DNA of 64,000 nucleotides from Desulfobacteraceae bacterium (GTDB lineage: Bacteria; Desulfobacterota; DSM-4660; Desulfatiglandales; Desulfatiglandaceae), in assembly GCA_030613055.1 (NCBI GenBank), contig JAUWMR010000008.1, positions 39,081 through 103,080 of the forward strand, in the 5' to 3' direction. How positions within the stretch are numbered: the first letter of the stretch is position 1; each line of letters begins with the position of its first letter. Positions 18,874 through 28,092 of this stretch are shown here, in pieces. Made by a program: the position numbers and the translations under genes. Under the pieces are notes generated by a model, which had not been told where the DNA came from, searched no databases, and saw only the letters and a list, made by a program, of their open reading frames with translations.

Positions 18874-19020
18874 TGATAAACTCGTAAAAAGTCAGAAACC
18901 ACCCGTTTTCGTCATTCCCGCCCCGCATCAAGTGCGGGATAAACTGCGGCGGGAATCCAGGAAAATCAACCACTTATAGACTCCCGCCTTAGCGGGAGTG
19001 ACGGCCTTAGAGACTTTTAA
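18874..19020. repeat. GATNAACTCGTAAAAA element, copy 1
   Basis: Starts GATAAACTCGTAAAAAGTC and ends with AGAGACTTTTAA. Inside are GTCATTCCCGCC and GGCGGGAATCCAG words arranged as inverted repeats around GCATCAAGTGCGGG. A related element lies at 24319-24498. Confidence 0.65.
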
Positions 19021-19077
19021 ATAACTAAACCCTAACCTTTTGATATAATAGTTAAATTAGCACACCTTCGGTGCTGA

Positions 19078-19136
19078 CTTGTAGCGCAGAGCTTTAGCTC
19101 TGCCATTATGAGGCAGGGCTGAAGCCCTGCACTACG
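19078..19136. repeat. REP-like palindrome GTAGCGCAGAGCTTTAGCTCTGC
   Basis: Two hairpins, GCAGAGC-TTTA-GCTCTGC and GGCAGGGCTGAAGCCCTGC, bounded by GTAGCGC and GCACTAC. Related palindromes are at 27955-28092 and 46968-47055. It sits about 250 bp upstream of the CBS gene; no other feature is seen in 19021-19383. Confidence 0.7.
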
Positions 19137-19383
19137 TTTGAAAAAAGGAAATTCCATATACTATCAAATTATTTTCGGTTGCAGTGCCGCGAGGCGGCAT
19201 AATATAGCTTTTTACGAGTCCGTCAATAATAACTGAAGATGGGCGAGACCCATATAAAATGTATTTCAATTCAATAAAATATATGCTATAAGTCGAAAAA
19301 TAAAAATTCAAGAGTAATATTAAAATCCCAGGCAGTTCAAAGATTTTACCAAATATTTCTTCAGTCAACGCGGGGTGACAAAA

Positions 19384-20016
19384 ATGAAAGTTAAAAATTT
19401 TATGAAAAAAGATGTCATAACAGTCGATTTCAATACGCCGATCATGGCCGCATTGGAAATCATGAAGCAAAACAAAATCAAGCGGCTTCCGGTTACGAAA
19501 AACGGTAAGTTCGTGGGCCTTGTCACGAGGGCAATGATACGCGACGCCTCACCATCAGAGGCAACGACACTAAGCATGTATGAGTTAAATTATCTCATAT
19601 CAAAGATGATTGTAGGAAAGATAATGGTCAAAAAACCTGTTACGATTTCACCAGAAGTTCCTGTTGAGGAGGCAATTTCACTCGGAAAAAAGCACGGCAT
19701 AGGAGGCTTCCCTGTTATCAAGAACAAAAAACTTGTGGGCATTATTACGGAATCGGACATCATTGGCGTAGTATCAGATGCCCTGGGCCTTGGAGAAAAA
19801 GATTCCAGACGCCTTATCATCGATGCATCCGGTAAACGATTTGGCTACCTAAAAGACCTTGTAGAGGTGCTGGATTCAAAGAATATACCGATATTGAGCG
19901 TTATGAGCATTCCAAAGTCCAAAAAGGGAGACTGGTCTCTCATATTGCGGCTCAAAACCAGGCATGTTGCTGCAGCAAAGAGAGATCTGGCTAAAAAGGG
20001 CTTCAAAATCACGTAA
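19384..20016 (+). CDS. CBS-pair protein with C-terminal ACT-like domain (AcuB-like)
   Basis: 210 residues. The start MKVKNFMKKDVITV follows GGGGTGA. Two CBS motifs occupy about 1-130 (IMAALEIMKQNKIKRLPVT, then GKIMVKKPVTISPEVPVEEA and VGIITESDII). The C-terminal 70 residues look like an ACT domain (VEVLDSKNIPILSVMS), the arrangement of AcuB-type proteins that bind nucleotides and regulate partners. No partner is adjacent. Confidence 0.8.
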   Translation: MKVKNFMKKDVITVDFNTPIMAALEIMKQNKIKRLPVTKNGKFVGLVTRAMIRDASPSEATTLSMYELNYLISKMIVGKIMVKKPVTISPEVPVEEAISLGKKHGIGGFPVIKNKKLVGIITESDIIGVVSDALGLGEKDSRRLIIDASGKRFGYLKDLVEVLDSKNIPILSVMSIPKSKKGDWSLILRLKTRHVAAAKRDLAKKGFKIT

Positions 20017-20183
20017 GGGAGCCTGATCCCTCAATACTCATCTGCATTGGAAATATCGTATTAGTTCACGGGGGTCGGGGATCAGGGCTCAGCAGCGATT
20101 TCACAACTTGCTTAAGTATGCCGGAAGCCCTAAGGACAACCATTGTCTTTCCCTGTTCCCTGGCCCCTGAACCCTGTGAACTG

Positions 20184-21239
20184 TTACGAAATATCTTGAT
20201 ATTTTAGCACATGGATGGCAGAGGCAGGAATAGAGATATAGACGTCCTTTTCATTATGGAGTTCTAATTCAAAAAGATCATTCTTACTCAGCATTACACT
20301 GAAGATTACATCTCCTATCCTGACCGAAACATCGTGGTAAGGGCCTCGGTTAATTACATCTAATACCTTTCCTTGAAAAACATTCATGCCATTTCCGGAA
20401 AACTTTTCTTTCCGGATCATTATGTCTTCAGGCCGGATGGCTAACTGACCCTTGTGTATCCCTGCCGGAACTTCCAGGTCTAACCCCACGTTCTCCACCA
20501 GGGCCTTCGTATCTTTGAAAATGGCTGGAAAGACATTTTTCATACCCACGAACTCGGCTACAAAAGGTGTGGCCGGATACCTGAAAACTTCAGATATACG
20601 ACCCACCTGCTCAATCTTGCCGTGATTGAGGACGGCCGTGCGTTCTCCTAAAAACAGGGCCTCGGCAAAATCGTGGGTAACCATCAAAAAGGTAGTCGCG
20701 ACCTCCTGATGGAGTTTCTTAAGAACCTCCCGTATATCTTCCCGGAAATTGGGGTCAAGGGCGGATAGCGGTTCATCTAAGAGCAGTACGGACGGATTCA
20801 CGGCCAGGGCACGCGCAAGGGACACTCGCTGTTTCTCTCCGCCGCTAAGGTATTTAATAGAACGTTGAGCAAGGCGCACGAGGCCAAGCTGTTCCATTAG
20901 CGACTTTACCCATTTTTCAGATGCCCCTGGCTCCACCTTGTGGTAACGTAATCCGTAATTAATGTTTTGCATGACTGATAGATGGGGGAAGAGGGCATAA
21001 TCCTGGTAAACGATACCGATGCCTCGATGCTCCGGTTGGAGACCAGTAATGTCTCTCCCTTTTATCGAAATGCGACCACTGGTAACAGAAATCACGCCTG
21101 CTATTGCTTCCAGCACTAATGTCTTTCCTGCACCTGTCGGACCCAAAAGTACAAAAAATTCCCCATCCCGAATGAAAAGATCTATATCTTGCAAGGTAAA
21201 ACCGGACAGTTCAATACGTAAGGACTCAATCCTGATCAT
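20184..21239 (-). CDS. wtpC: tungstate/molybdate ABC transporter ATP-binding protein
   Basis: 351-residue ABC ATPase. Start chosen at MIRIESLRIELSG, giving a 4 bp ATGA overlap with the permease gene. Walker A GPTGAGKT (near 37), signature YLSGGEKQR, and Walker B LLLDEPLSALD are all present. The C-terminal 120 residues form a TOBE/MOP-like region, as in ModC/WtpC. Metal choice cannot be read from this subunit; the operon's WtpA-type binding protein points to tungstate and molybdate. Confidence 0.88.
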   Translation of the reverse strand: MIRIESLRIELSGFTLQDIDLFIRDGEFFVLLGPTGAGKTLVLEAIAGVISVTSGRISIKGRDITGLQPEHRGIGIVYQDYALFPHLSVMQNINYGLRYHKVEPGASEKWVKSLMEQLGLVRLAQRSIKYLSGGEKQRVSLARALAVNPSVLLLDEPLSALDPNFREDIREVLKKLHQEVATTFLMVTHDFAEALFLGERTAVLNHGKIEQVGRISEVFRYPATPFVAEFVGMKNVFPAIFKDTKALVENVGLDLEVPAGIHKGQLAIRPEDIMIRKEKFSGNGMNVFQGKVLDVINRGPYHDVSVRIGDVIFSVMLSKNDLFELELHNEKDVYISIPASAIHVLKYQDIS

Positions 21240-22030
21240 GCTTCCTTCTCTTTTGGTAAGGAAAAAATTCTTAATAGCAGGAATAAAATAAGACAAACCA
21301 CAATAAGCCATACAGCCACAGGCTGGGAGTATTTCAGGCCGTATGCAGTAAAACGCTCATAGATCATTACCGGTGCTATCATGGGGTGATACGCCACGAT
21401 AACAACCGCCCCGAATTCACTAATTGCTCTGGCTGAACACATAATAATCCCTACAAGCATAGAGCGCCAGGCAAGGGGGAATGTTACACGGAAAAATGTC
21501 CCGGTTAAAGAAGCACCAAGGCTCCTTGAAACATTTTCAAGTCTTACGGGTATGGCTTCAAACCCTGCCTTGACCGTGTTCACATAAAATGGCAGGCCCA
21601 CGAAGGTCAGAACCATCACAATTCCGGTAACGGTTCCCATTACATATATCCCGACATTTTGCATAAACTGTCCAAGCCAGTGATTTTTCCCGGCCAGACC
21701 AAGAATCGCAATCCCGACAACCGGATGCGGGATCATGATAGGCAGATCTATGATACTTTCAACAAGCTTCTTTCCGAAAAAATCTTTCCGGGCAAGCAGA
21801 TAGGCAAAAGGAGTGCCGATAACAAACGAAATAAGGGCTGCCAGCCCGGATGTATAGATACTCAGCCAGATCGAACGAATGACATCAGGGTCCTGAATTG
21901 TCTCCTTAAGGTCTCCTAAAGAAGGCTGGGCAACCATCTCGATCAGAGGAAAGAGAATAAATGCCATAATAATGCAGGTAGAAAAAACAGCTACCCACAA
22001 AAATGGATCAATTGGCCTCTTTATTCCCAT
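21236..22030 (-). CDS. wtpB: tungstate/molybdate ABC transporter permease
   Basis: 264-residue permease with about six hydrophobic segments. The EAA loop region is visible around LENVSRSLGASLTGTFFRVTFP, followed by SARAISEFGAVVIVAYHP, the pattern of molybdate/tungstate permeases (ModB/WtpB/TupB). It lies between the binding protein (6 bp gap) and the ATPase (4 bp overlap). Confidence 0.88.
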   Translation of the reverse strand: MGIKRPIDPFLWVAVFSTCIIMAFILFPLIEMVAQPSLGDLKETIQDPDVIRSIWLSIYTSGLAALISFVIGTPFAYLLARKDFFGKKLVESIIDLPIMIPHPVVGIAILGLAGKNHWLGQFMQNVGIYVMGTVTGIVMVLTFVGLPFYVNTVKAGFEAIPVRLENVSRSLGASLTGTFFRVTFPLAWRSMLVGIIMCSARAISEFGAVVIVAYHPMIAPVMIYERFTAYGLKYSQPVAVWLIVVCLILFLLLRIFSLPKEKEA

Positions 22031-22036
22031 CTGCTC

Positions 22037-23026
22037 TTAATTCCTGACCTCAACCAAATCTTGAAGTGAAGGGGGGAGACTATCCTTTACTATTTGAGTA
22101 GATACGCGGCAGGGAATAAAAGGAGGTTGTCCCATCTCGTTTAAGACCTTCAGACCGCCATTCGCGCTCATCAAGTAGCCTAAGAAGGCGATCGCGGCTT
22201 CCGGATTGGGCGCATCTTTTATCATGGTAATGCCATAAGTGCAGGATTTACCGGTTCGGGTCATCCATGTCCCTGGCTTTTTTCCGGTCACTTTTACTTT
22301 AGCCTGTTTGTAATGCGTATCGTACTTGTAATTACCCAGGTTAATCTCATCAGGAAGTTTGATAAATTTCAGGTCGTGTTGAACTGCAACTGAAAGATAT
22401 TCCCAGGCATAGTCCATGTTACCTGTCTTGAGTAATGAAACCAGTTCCACCGATTTGGGCCGTATGTTTTTCTTAGGCCGGTTAGCGATCAATTGATCAT
22501 AGAGGCCGGGCACCTTGTAATGTCTTTCCGCTAATTGGAGCACCATAAGGCTCCTGTAGCCGCAGGGGTCAAGGTTGGGATCCGAATGTCCCCATATAAC
22601 TCCCTTCCTTCCAAGAATACCATACCAGCTATCAGCGTTAACTTCGTTTGCAAAACGGCTTTTGTCCGTATAACATAGTACCAACTGGTTTGTAGCAAAA
22701 CGAACGTTCCATTCCGCATATTCGGGAATCAGGGTCTTGTCTATAACCTTAAAATCAGCAGAACCCATTATATCGGCAGGCTTATGAAGCTCTGAGATCA
22801 TGCGCGCCATTTTTGTGCTCCCCCCTCCCTCACGGAGCACATCAACTTTTGGATACTTTGCCTCAAAAATCTTTTCCATTTTTGCAAAAGGCACTGTGAG
22901 ACTGCCTGCATGAAAAATGATCAGTTTCCCTTGTGGTTCGGCGCCAACGGAAAACGGAAAAATAACTCCTGAGACCAAAAAACTAATAACGAGCATCCAC
23001 CTAAACAAATTCTTACATCTTTTCAT
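22037..23026 (-). CDS. wtpA: tungstate/molybdate-binding protein WtpA
   Basis: Periplasmic oxyanion-binding protein of the WtpA type, about 329 residues, with an N-terminal signal segment (residues about 10-30). Oxyanion contacts are expected in [11 protein letters not shown] and [10 protein letters not shown] near the N-terminus. [15 protein letters not shown] and LPDEINLG are typical of WtpA rather than ModA. The ATG follows AGGAG, which overlaps the end of the regulator gene; a GTG one codon earlier is possible. The window's AOR-family enzyme would be one consumer of tungsten. Confidence 0.9.
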   Translation of the reverse strand: MKRCKNLFRWMLVISFLVSGVIFPFSVGAEPQGKLIIFHAGSLTVPFAKMEKIFEAKYPKVDVLREGGGSTKMARMISELHKPADIMGSADFKVIDKTLIPEYAEWNVRFATNQLVLCYTDKSRFANEVNADSWYGILGRKGVIWGHSDPNLDPCGYRSLMVLQLAERHYKVPGLYDQLIANRPKKNIRPKSVELVSLLKTGNMDYAWEYLSVAVQHDLKFIKLPDEINLGNYKYDTHYKQAKVKVTGKKPGTWMTRTGKSCTYGITMIKDAPNPEAAIAFLGYLMSANGGLKVLNEMGQPPFIPCRVSTQIVKDSLPPSLQDLVEVRN

Positions 23027-23029
23027 CAC

Positions 23030-23971
23030 TTACTCCTTTCCATCTATTTTTGATTGTTGTGGAAAAACCATTTTTCCACACAAATCCAGATCATAGCCGC
23101 CCAGTTTCAGAGCTATGTTCCGGAATTCCGGTTCATGCAAAAGCCCTAAAAAAAGTTGTACTCCCTGTTCAAAAAAATGCTCCTTTGAAATAAGAAGATC
23201 GTATCGTTCCCAGCGAAGGGGGATAAAATCCAGGCCCAAAAGACCTGCAACCGGTTTAATGGCAGGAGCAGCATCAGCCCGGCCCGAAAGCACTTCCATG
23301 GCCACGTCTAAATGGCTTCTGAATTCCTCCTCATAACCTTCAATCTGCGTGTGTTTAAGGCCTGCCTTCTCGAGTTCCCGGTCAAGGAGCAGTCGTGTGC
23401 CAGTGCCGGCAGGACGATTGGCAATCTTAAGGCCTGTTTGACCCAAGTCTGAAATACCATAAATTCCCTTTGGATTTCCTTTAGCAACAACCAAGCCCTG
23501 TTCTCTCCGACAGAAATTCACCAGCACCGGCGATTTTCCTTTCAGTTCCTCGTTGGCAAAATCAAAGTTATATTCCTGTTCATCTTCCTGCAAAAGGTGA
23601 CAGCATGCCACATGACACAGGTCACTTCCCAGGGCCTTGAGCCCTCCCATGCTGCCCACGTTGCCAAAGACTGCTACATGATCCTTATGGAGACGATTGA
23701 AAAGGGATATAGTCCTGTCCAGAAGGATATCGTTACTCCCTATTATTATCAGCAGGCCGTGATACGGGGGTAAAGGCTTCCCTATCTTGGGATAGTTAAT
23801 AGTCTGATTCTCTAACCACCGTTCAACAAGATGGCGCGGAAAAAGCCATTTGCCCGTAACCTTACTGGCAGGTAGTCCCTTTTCAGCAATCAGGGTGTAG
23901 ACCATTTTTTCATTGATGTCTAAAAACTCGGCGACCTCTCGTGTGCTGAGCAGAGTCCTCTCATTAGTCAT
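23030..23971 (-). CDS. HTH + periplasmic-binding-like domain regulator of the wtp operon
   Basis: 313 residues. The N-terminal 60 residues form an excisionase/MerR-type helix-turn-helix (LLSTREVAEFLDINEKMVYTL, KVTGKWLFPRHLVERWL). The remainder is a PBP_like domain akin to molybdate-binding proteins (LLIIIGSNDILLD, GTGTRLLLDRELEKAGL). This one-component architecture is usually found beside molybdate/tungstate transporters and is thought to sense the oxyanion. It is the first gene of the operon, 3 bp before wtpA. Autoregulation through the palindrome at 24103 is an inference. Confidence 0.82.
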   Translation of the reverse strand: MTNERTLLSTREVAEFLDINEKMVYTLIAEKGLPASKVTGKWLFPRHLVERWLENQTINYPKIGKPLPPYHGLLIIIGSNDILLDRTISLFNRLHKDHVAVFGNVGSMGGLKALGSDLCHVACCHLLQEDEQEYNFDFANEELKGKSPVLVNFCRREQGLVVAKGNPKGIYGISDLGQTGLKIANRPAGTGTRLLLDRELEKAGLKHTQIEGYEEEFRSHLDVAMEVLSGRADAAPAIKPVAGLLGLDFIPLRWERYDLLISKEHFFEQGVQLFLGLLHEPEFRNIALKLGGYDLDLCGKMVFPQQSKIDGKE

Positions 23972-24073
23972 TCAACCACCCCCTTTGAGACTTTCAAGTC
24001 TCCAGAAATGATGATCTTGTCATTAATACTTGTCTTTGGCCTTCACAGGCCTTTAGCGAACAAGATTTGCGCA

Positions 24074-24102
24074 CATTAAGTACATAAGTAAGTATTTGTC
24101 AA
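24074..24102 (-). promoter_or_regulatory. probable promoter of the regulator-wtpABC operon
   Basis: On the minus strand a perfect -35 TTGACA is followed after 17 bp by TTAATG, a poor -10. It lies about 100 bp upstream of the regulator gene. The weak -10 would fit an activated promoter. Confidence 0.4.
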
Positions 24103-24132
24103 GATAATATTATCATAAAAATATTATCATCC
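24103..24132. promoter_or_regulatory. candidate operator upstream of the wtp promoter
   Basis: GATAATATTATC is a perfect 12 bp palindrome (24103-24114) abutting the -35 box, and AATATTATCAT recurs 13 bp further on (24120-24130). A related word, AATATTATCTAT, overlaps the AOR promoter at 41316. The position fits binding by the HTH regulator, but no experiment supports this and the region is AT-rich. Confidence 0.4.
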
Positions 24133-24318
24133 TTATAATAACTTATAATAACTATTTATTACATCTTTACCCTTTAGGCTCTATAACCACGTAAAAGTCA
24201 GCATCTCGATAAACAGGAGTAATACCTCATGGAGCCCCGCTGTAGTTTACCCCTCACTTGATGCGGGGCGGGAATGACGCTGAATCCGACGTTTCATGGA
24301 TTTGAGCGACCCAAGCCT

Positions 24319-24498
24319 GATGAACTCGTAAAAATTCAAGAATTCCCTTTTTGCGTCATTCCATCCCGGATCGATGTCCGGGATGACGACCAAGCCGGAA
24401 TCCAGTCATTCCAATAGGTCCTGGACTCCGGCTGTAGTTTATCCCGCACTATATGCGGGGCCGGAGTGACGAACTTTGGGACTTTTTGCGAATTCATC
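24319..24498. repeat. GATGAACTCGTAAAAA element, copy 2 (MITE-like)
   Basis: About 180 bp with terminal inverted repeats: GATGAACTCGTAAAAATTC at the left, and GACTTTTTGCGAATTCATC at the right. The interior carries several palindromes such as CATCCCGGATCGATGTCCGGGATG and GTCATTCC/GGAATCC pairs. No ORF. A half-related stretch (ACCTCATGGAGCCCCGC...) lies just upstream at 24230-24295. The whole gap 23972-24555 holds only the wtp control region and these repeats. Confidence 0.7.
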
Positions 24499-24555
24499 GC
24501 CTCGAGTCTTGCTTTACAAAATAAGATGGTCTAATATCGCCGCTCAGGTCAAAAA

Positions 24556-25323
24556 ATGGAATCAAAAGCTAACAAACCATATCCCCTTCGCTGGTATGAT
24601 CCGATATTATTGAGGATACTCCCTCCCCTGGCTGCGCTCTTGATCAAGCTCCTTATGCTCACATGCCGGTTAATCAAAAAAAAGGGTCTTGAAGCTGAGA
24701 AGGAGGCACTTAAAAGGTCCGGGGGAAAGGCTGTGTACGCTCTCTGGCACCAGCGGATGTCTTACAACTTCCATTACGGTGCCGCCCGCCGTGCTACCGT
24801 AGTGATCAGCCAGAGCCGGGATGGAGAATATGCCGCCCGCCTTGCCTCATGGCTTGGATTCAAAAATGTCCGCGGGTCATCAACACGCGGAGGATATAGG
24901 GCGCTTAAGGAAGTGATGGAAAAAATAAAGGAAGGTGAAAGGGCGGTAATATTTGCGGACGGCCCCTTAGGGCCGGCCCGCGTGGCCAAGATGGGGGCAA
25001 TTCTCATAGCACGCGAGACCGGCGCGCCGCTCATTTGCGGCCACTGGAGTGCAGACCGGTGCTGGATCCTTAATACCTGGGACCGTTATCTGGTGCCAAA
25101 ACCCTTTGCCCGTGTAGTTGTTTATTTTACCGAACCCATATGGGTTCCACGTTTTGCCAAGGGAAAAGAATTAGAGACATATCGCCGGCTCCTTGAGGAT
25201 ACGTTAAACCGGTCAGCACGCTGGTGTGATGAGCAATTTGGTCCGGAAAGACCATGGCGAAGGGTCAAGAAAAAAGATACCCCTGAAGTTGGGCCCTTAG
25301 ACATCACAAGTTCCGTGACCTGA
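24556..25323 (+). CDS. DUF374 lysophospholipid acyltransferase family protein
   Basis: 255 residues with one hydrophobic N-terminal helix (about 20-40). The family pattern is present: AVYALWHQRM (catalytic His of the acyltransferase HX4D-like region), VVISQSRDGEYAAR, RGSSTRGGYRAL and IFADGPLGPA. DUF374 proteins are related to LpxL/PlsC-type acyltransferases; the acceptor is unknown. No strong operon partner. Confidence 0.85.
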   Translation: MESKANKPYPLRWYDPILLRILPPLAALLIKLLMLTCRLIKKKGLEAEKEALKRSGGKAVYALWHQRMSYNFHYGAARRATVVISQSRDGEYAARLASWLGFKNVRGSSTRGGYRALKEVMEKIKEGERAVIFADGPLGPARVAKMGAILIARETGAPLICGHWSADRCWILNTWDRYLVPKPFARVVVYFTEPIWVPRFAKGKELETYRRLLEDTLNRSARWCDEQFGPERPWRRVKKKDTPEVGPLDITSSVT

Positions 25324-25453
25324 GATTTTCGCGTTTATCCTACTTTTTCAGACCTGTCCGGCAAAAGCCGATTGACCATGACCAGCTAAGTTGACATATC
25401 CTTAATAAAACCCCTGCTCATATCCGTTGCAACAATCTTCTCCTTTGATGCGG

Positions 25454-27562
25454 TCAATATTCATAAGAAATACTGAAAAAGAAAGATATCCCGGCTCCTG
25501 GATAACCTGCTACACTTGTCACACCTGTGATTTGGTTCCTGAACGTGTCGAAATATGTATCATATTCCTTGTCCAACAAATTATTACACTGCAAAGAGAA
25601 AATCCAATGGTCGAAAAGGTGCTGATCAAATTTTAGATCCACCGTCCAATAGGAATCAAGGGTGTAGGCAACGGTCTTGTAATCGACCCAATTGGTGGTT
25701 TCATTGCGATACCAGATCCGTTTACTCACATAGCGTACCGTAACCGAGGCGGTCAGATCAAAGCCGCTTGCATACGTCACCCCCCCCTTCAACAGGTGCT
25801 TCGGGCTGTAAGTGGCCCGATGGGCCTTCCAGGTCTTCCGGGGAGTGGCAATCTCTCTGTCATATTCTTCCGCCTCCTCTTCGGCATCAAGATAAGTGTA
25901 GTTCAGGTTTAGGGTTAAGTCAAAGAAAGGGCCGATTCTTGTCCCTACCTCAAAGCCATCGGCCTCGTAGCTTTTCAGATTAGTTGGCCTCCAGAAGCCC
26001 GTACCGTCATCAGCCCATAGGATTCTGTTGTCCATATCCCAGTGGAAATAGGAACCTGTCAGGAATAGCCTGTGCCCAAAAAGAGACTGCTCAAGGGTAA
26101 TATCACTATGCCACCCGATTTCAGGCTCCAGGTCGGAGTTGCCTTGAGTTCCCATTCCCCCTCCCCAGTCTTCTCTTGGCCAAAATAGATCGTTTGGTGT
26201 AGGCGCTAAGAAATGCCTTCCATGGGTCGCTTTCAAGGCTGTGTTTTGCATTGGGTTTAAGATTAAACCAAAACGTGGAAGATTTTCCCTTCCAAACTGG
26301 GAGTGGTCTTCATGCCTTATCCCCGCTATTCCCTTTATAAATCTGCAGGGCCTGTACTGGGCCTCCGAAAAGATCCCGGTTGTATGAAGACTGGCTTCTG
26401 TGGCAGTTCTTGTGGGGTCAAGTTCAGTTCCGCTTCCGTCCAGATTCACACCTTTATTTTCCCAGTCAAAGTGCTTGTATTCTGATCCCAGTAACAGGCT
26501 TGCTCCTTTAAAGGGTTTGATATTTATATTTCCCTCAACTCCGTATACCTCATTCGTTGTCCAGCTTTTGTTTCCTAACAAATTCCCACCAGAAACATAA
26601 CGAAGATAATTGTAGTTTTCCATGTTTGTGAAATTACCCAATAAACGGAAACCCAACCAGTCCGTAGCCTGACTCTTGACTTCCAGCACTGCGTGGCAGT
26701 CCTCATCGCTGCCCTTGTTGAGCAAACTGTCAACTTCGTCATTGTAGACTTTTGTTCCACCCACGAAAAACTCCTGGGTCCCTGCAGGCGGCTTGACTCC
26801 GGGAATGCCATAATCCCTTTCAATATAATCTCCGTAGAGACTTATATCCAAGGCATCTCCCTTCTCAAATACCAGTTTGAGGGAGACATCCTGGTGTTCA
26901 AGTTCACTGTTGTCACGAAATCCGTCTGTTTCACGCCGGTTCGCCGTCAGAAAATAACCGAAATCACCAAGCACAAACATCCCCTGTTCAGCCGAGACTT
27001 GGTAGGTATCTTCAGTACCGTAACCCGCACTAACCTTAAGATCTATTCTGTCCCTTTTCGGCCGTTTGGTAATGATGCTGACCGTCCCACCTATGGCACC
27101 GGAACCATAGAGAAGCGACCCGGAGCCCTTGACCACCTCTATCCTTTCGATGTTGTTCAGAGGGATTCTTCCCACATCCGCAATGCCAAGAGAAGGCGAA
27201 TTGATGCTTACGCCATTTACAAAGACTTGCGTCCCATTCCCGCTCATACCTCTAATGTGAATCGCTTCAGCAGCCCCACCGTAATTGCCTTGTGTCCTCC
27301 AATCGATACCCAGTTCATTTGCCAATAGCTCTCCCAAACTCTTTGCTGAAGATTCCTCAACATCTATCTCATCCATAACGATTAATGAGTTCGAGATGTC
27401 CTTTCTTTTTTCTTCGGTTTTTGTCGCAGTTACCACTACCTCCTCCATTGTTGCCACAGGCTCTTTCTCTTTATCTTTCTCGGTGGCTTCTTCTTCAGAA
27501 TAGCAGATGCCTGGAACGGCAAAAGCAATCCAGAAGGCAACCATAAAAATCCATTTTTTCAT
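25454..27562 (-). CDS. TonB-dependent outer-membrane receptor, BtuB-like
   Basis: 702-residue receptor. Signal peptide at the N-terminus (about 1-22), then EEVVVTATKT, resembling a TonB box, the plug domain (about 55-165, VFVNGVSINSPSLGIADVGRIPLNNIERIEVVKGSGSLLYGSGAIGG region), and the 22-strand barrel ending in the aromatic C-terminus FFFSISYEY. A cobalamin riboswitch and terminator lie directly upstream, so the substrate is probably vitamin B12 or another corrinoid. No btuFCD is adjacent. A TonB/ExbBD system must lie elsewhere. Confidence 0.9.
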   Translation of the reverse strand: MKKWIFMVAFWIAFAVPGICYSEEEATEKDKEKEPVATMEEVVVTATKTEEKRKDISNSLIVMDEIDVEESSAKSLGELLANELGIDWRTQGNYGGAAEAIHIRGMSGNGTQVFVNGVSINSPSLGIADVGRIPLNNIERIEVVKGSGSLLYGSGAIGGTVSIITKRPKRDRIDLKVSAGYGTEDTYQVSAEQGMFVLGDFGYFLTANRRETDGFRDNSELEHQDVSLKLVFEKGDALDISLYGDYIERDYGIPGVKPPAGTQEFFVGGTKVYNDEVDSLLNKGSDEDCHAVLEVKSQATDWLGFRLLGNFTNMENYNYLRYVSGGNLLGNKSWTTNEVYGVEGNINIKPFKGASLLLGSEYKHFDWENKGVNLDGSGTELDPTRTATEASLHTTGIFSEAQYRPCRFIKGIAGIRHEDHSQFGRENLPRFGLILNPMQNTALKATHGRHFLAPTPNDLFWPREDWGGGMGTQGNSDLEPEIGWHSDITLEQSLFGHRLFLTGSYFHWDMDNRILWADDGTGFWRPTNLKSYEADGFEVGTRIGPFFDLTLNLNYTYLDAEEEAEEYDREIATPRKTWKAHRATYSPKHLLKGGVTYASGFDLTASVTVRYVSKRIWYRNETTNWVDYKTVAYTLDSYWTVDLKFDQHLFDHWIFSLQCNNLLDKEYDTYFDTFRNQITGVTSVAGYPGAGISFFFSISYEY

Positions 27563-27607
27563 TCTACTTCCCCCCTTTCCTGAAATTTCGGTTTCCTCCA
27601 GGTCCGG

Positions 27608-27652
27608 AGAAAAAAAATCCCCGGACCGAAATAAATTCGATCCGGGGATTTC
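27608..27652 (-). terminator. riboswitch-controlled intrinsic terminator
   Basis: AAATCCCCGGA pairs with TCCGGGGATTT around a loop that itself can extend the stem. On the minus strand it is followed by a run of T. It lies between the cobalamin aptamer and the receptor start, which fits transcriptional attenuation: corrinoid-bound aptamer favours this hairpin. Confidence 0.85.
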
Positions 27653-27711
27653 CCTTTTTTATCCTCAAGATCTAAACAAGGCACCTCCCGTCCACGAAGG
27701 TTACGCCTTTT

Positions 27712-27895
27712 GTTCAGGCAGGTCTTCTGACTCCCCCGCCCTTTTAGCGACCTTCCCATCCAGATTTATCAGAACAGTGGTGCACAAAGGCTAAAAAGGT
27801 TCCCTTTTCTAAAAAGAAAAGGGCGGGGTTACAGCGGCGGGCCCATCCCCGATTTTCACGGGGTTCCCTATTAAGCTCAAATCGAGCGCCTGAAC
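27712..27895 (-). ncRNA. cobalamin riboswitch
   Basis: On the minus strand the aptamer begins GTTCAGGC and closes with GCCTGAAC (P1). In between are the family landmarks GGGAACCCCGTGAAAATCGG, GGGCCCGCCGCTGTAA, the CACTG-type B12-box word in GTGCACCACTG, and the 3' segment GTCAGAAGACCTGCC. It is about 184 nt. The downstream gene is the TonB receptor, a standard target. This is one of the most secure non-coding calls in the window. Confidence 0.95.
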
Positions 27896-27954
27896 GTTAT
27901 TTTCTTTTAGCAAAAAATAATAATGAAGTCAATAAAAAAATCCGTAAGTGATAT

Positions 27955-28092
27955 TACCTGAATTTTGCATAAACAATCTTGAAAAACTCTATTGAGTCTC
28001 TGTAGCGCAGGGCTTTAGCCCTGCTTGGGTCATGGCACGGCTGAAGCCATGCGCTACGGTTGTCATGGCACGGCTGAAGCAAGATTCAGGTA
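27955..28092. repeat. REP/MITE-like element with GTAGCGCAGGGC palindrome, copy 2
   Basis: About 138 bp with short terminal inverted repeats TACCTGAAT/ATTCAGGTA. The interior holds GCAGGGC-TTTA-GCCCTGC and two GGCACGGCTGAAGC words around GCGCTACGG. The sequence CTCTATTGAGTCTCTGTAGC and what follows is repeated nearly exactly at 46968-47055. It abuts the stop codon of the M23 peptidase gene. Confidence 0.8.

Noticed and set aside
22037..23026. Sulfate or phosphate binding protein
   Set aside because: The [10 protein letters not shown] and LPDEINLG segments and the regulator/permease context fit WtpA-type tungstate/molybdate binding better.
26693..27328. + strand ORF of 211 codons opposite the TonB receptor
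   Set aside because: Antisense to a firmly identified gene; no domain recognised.
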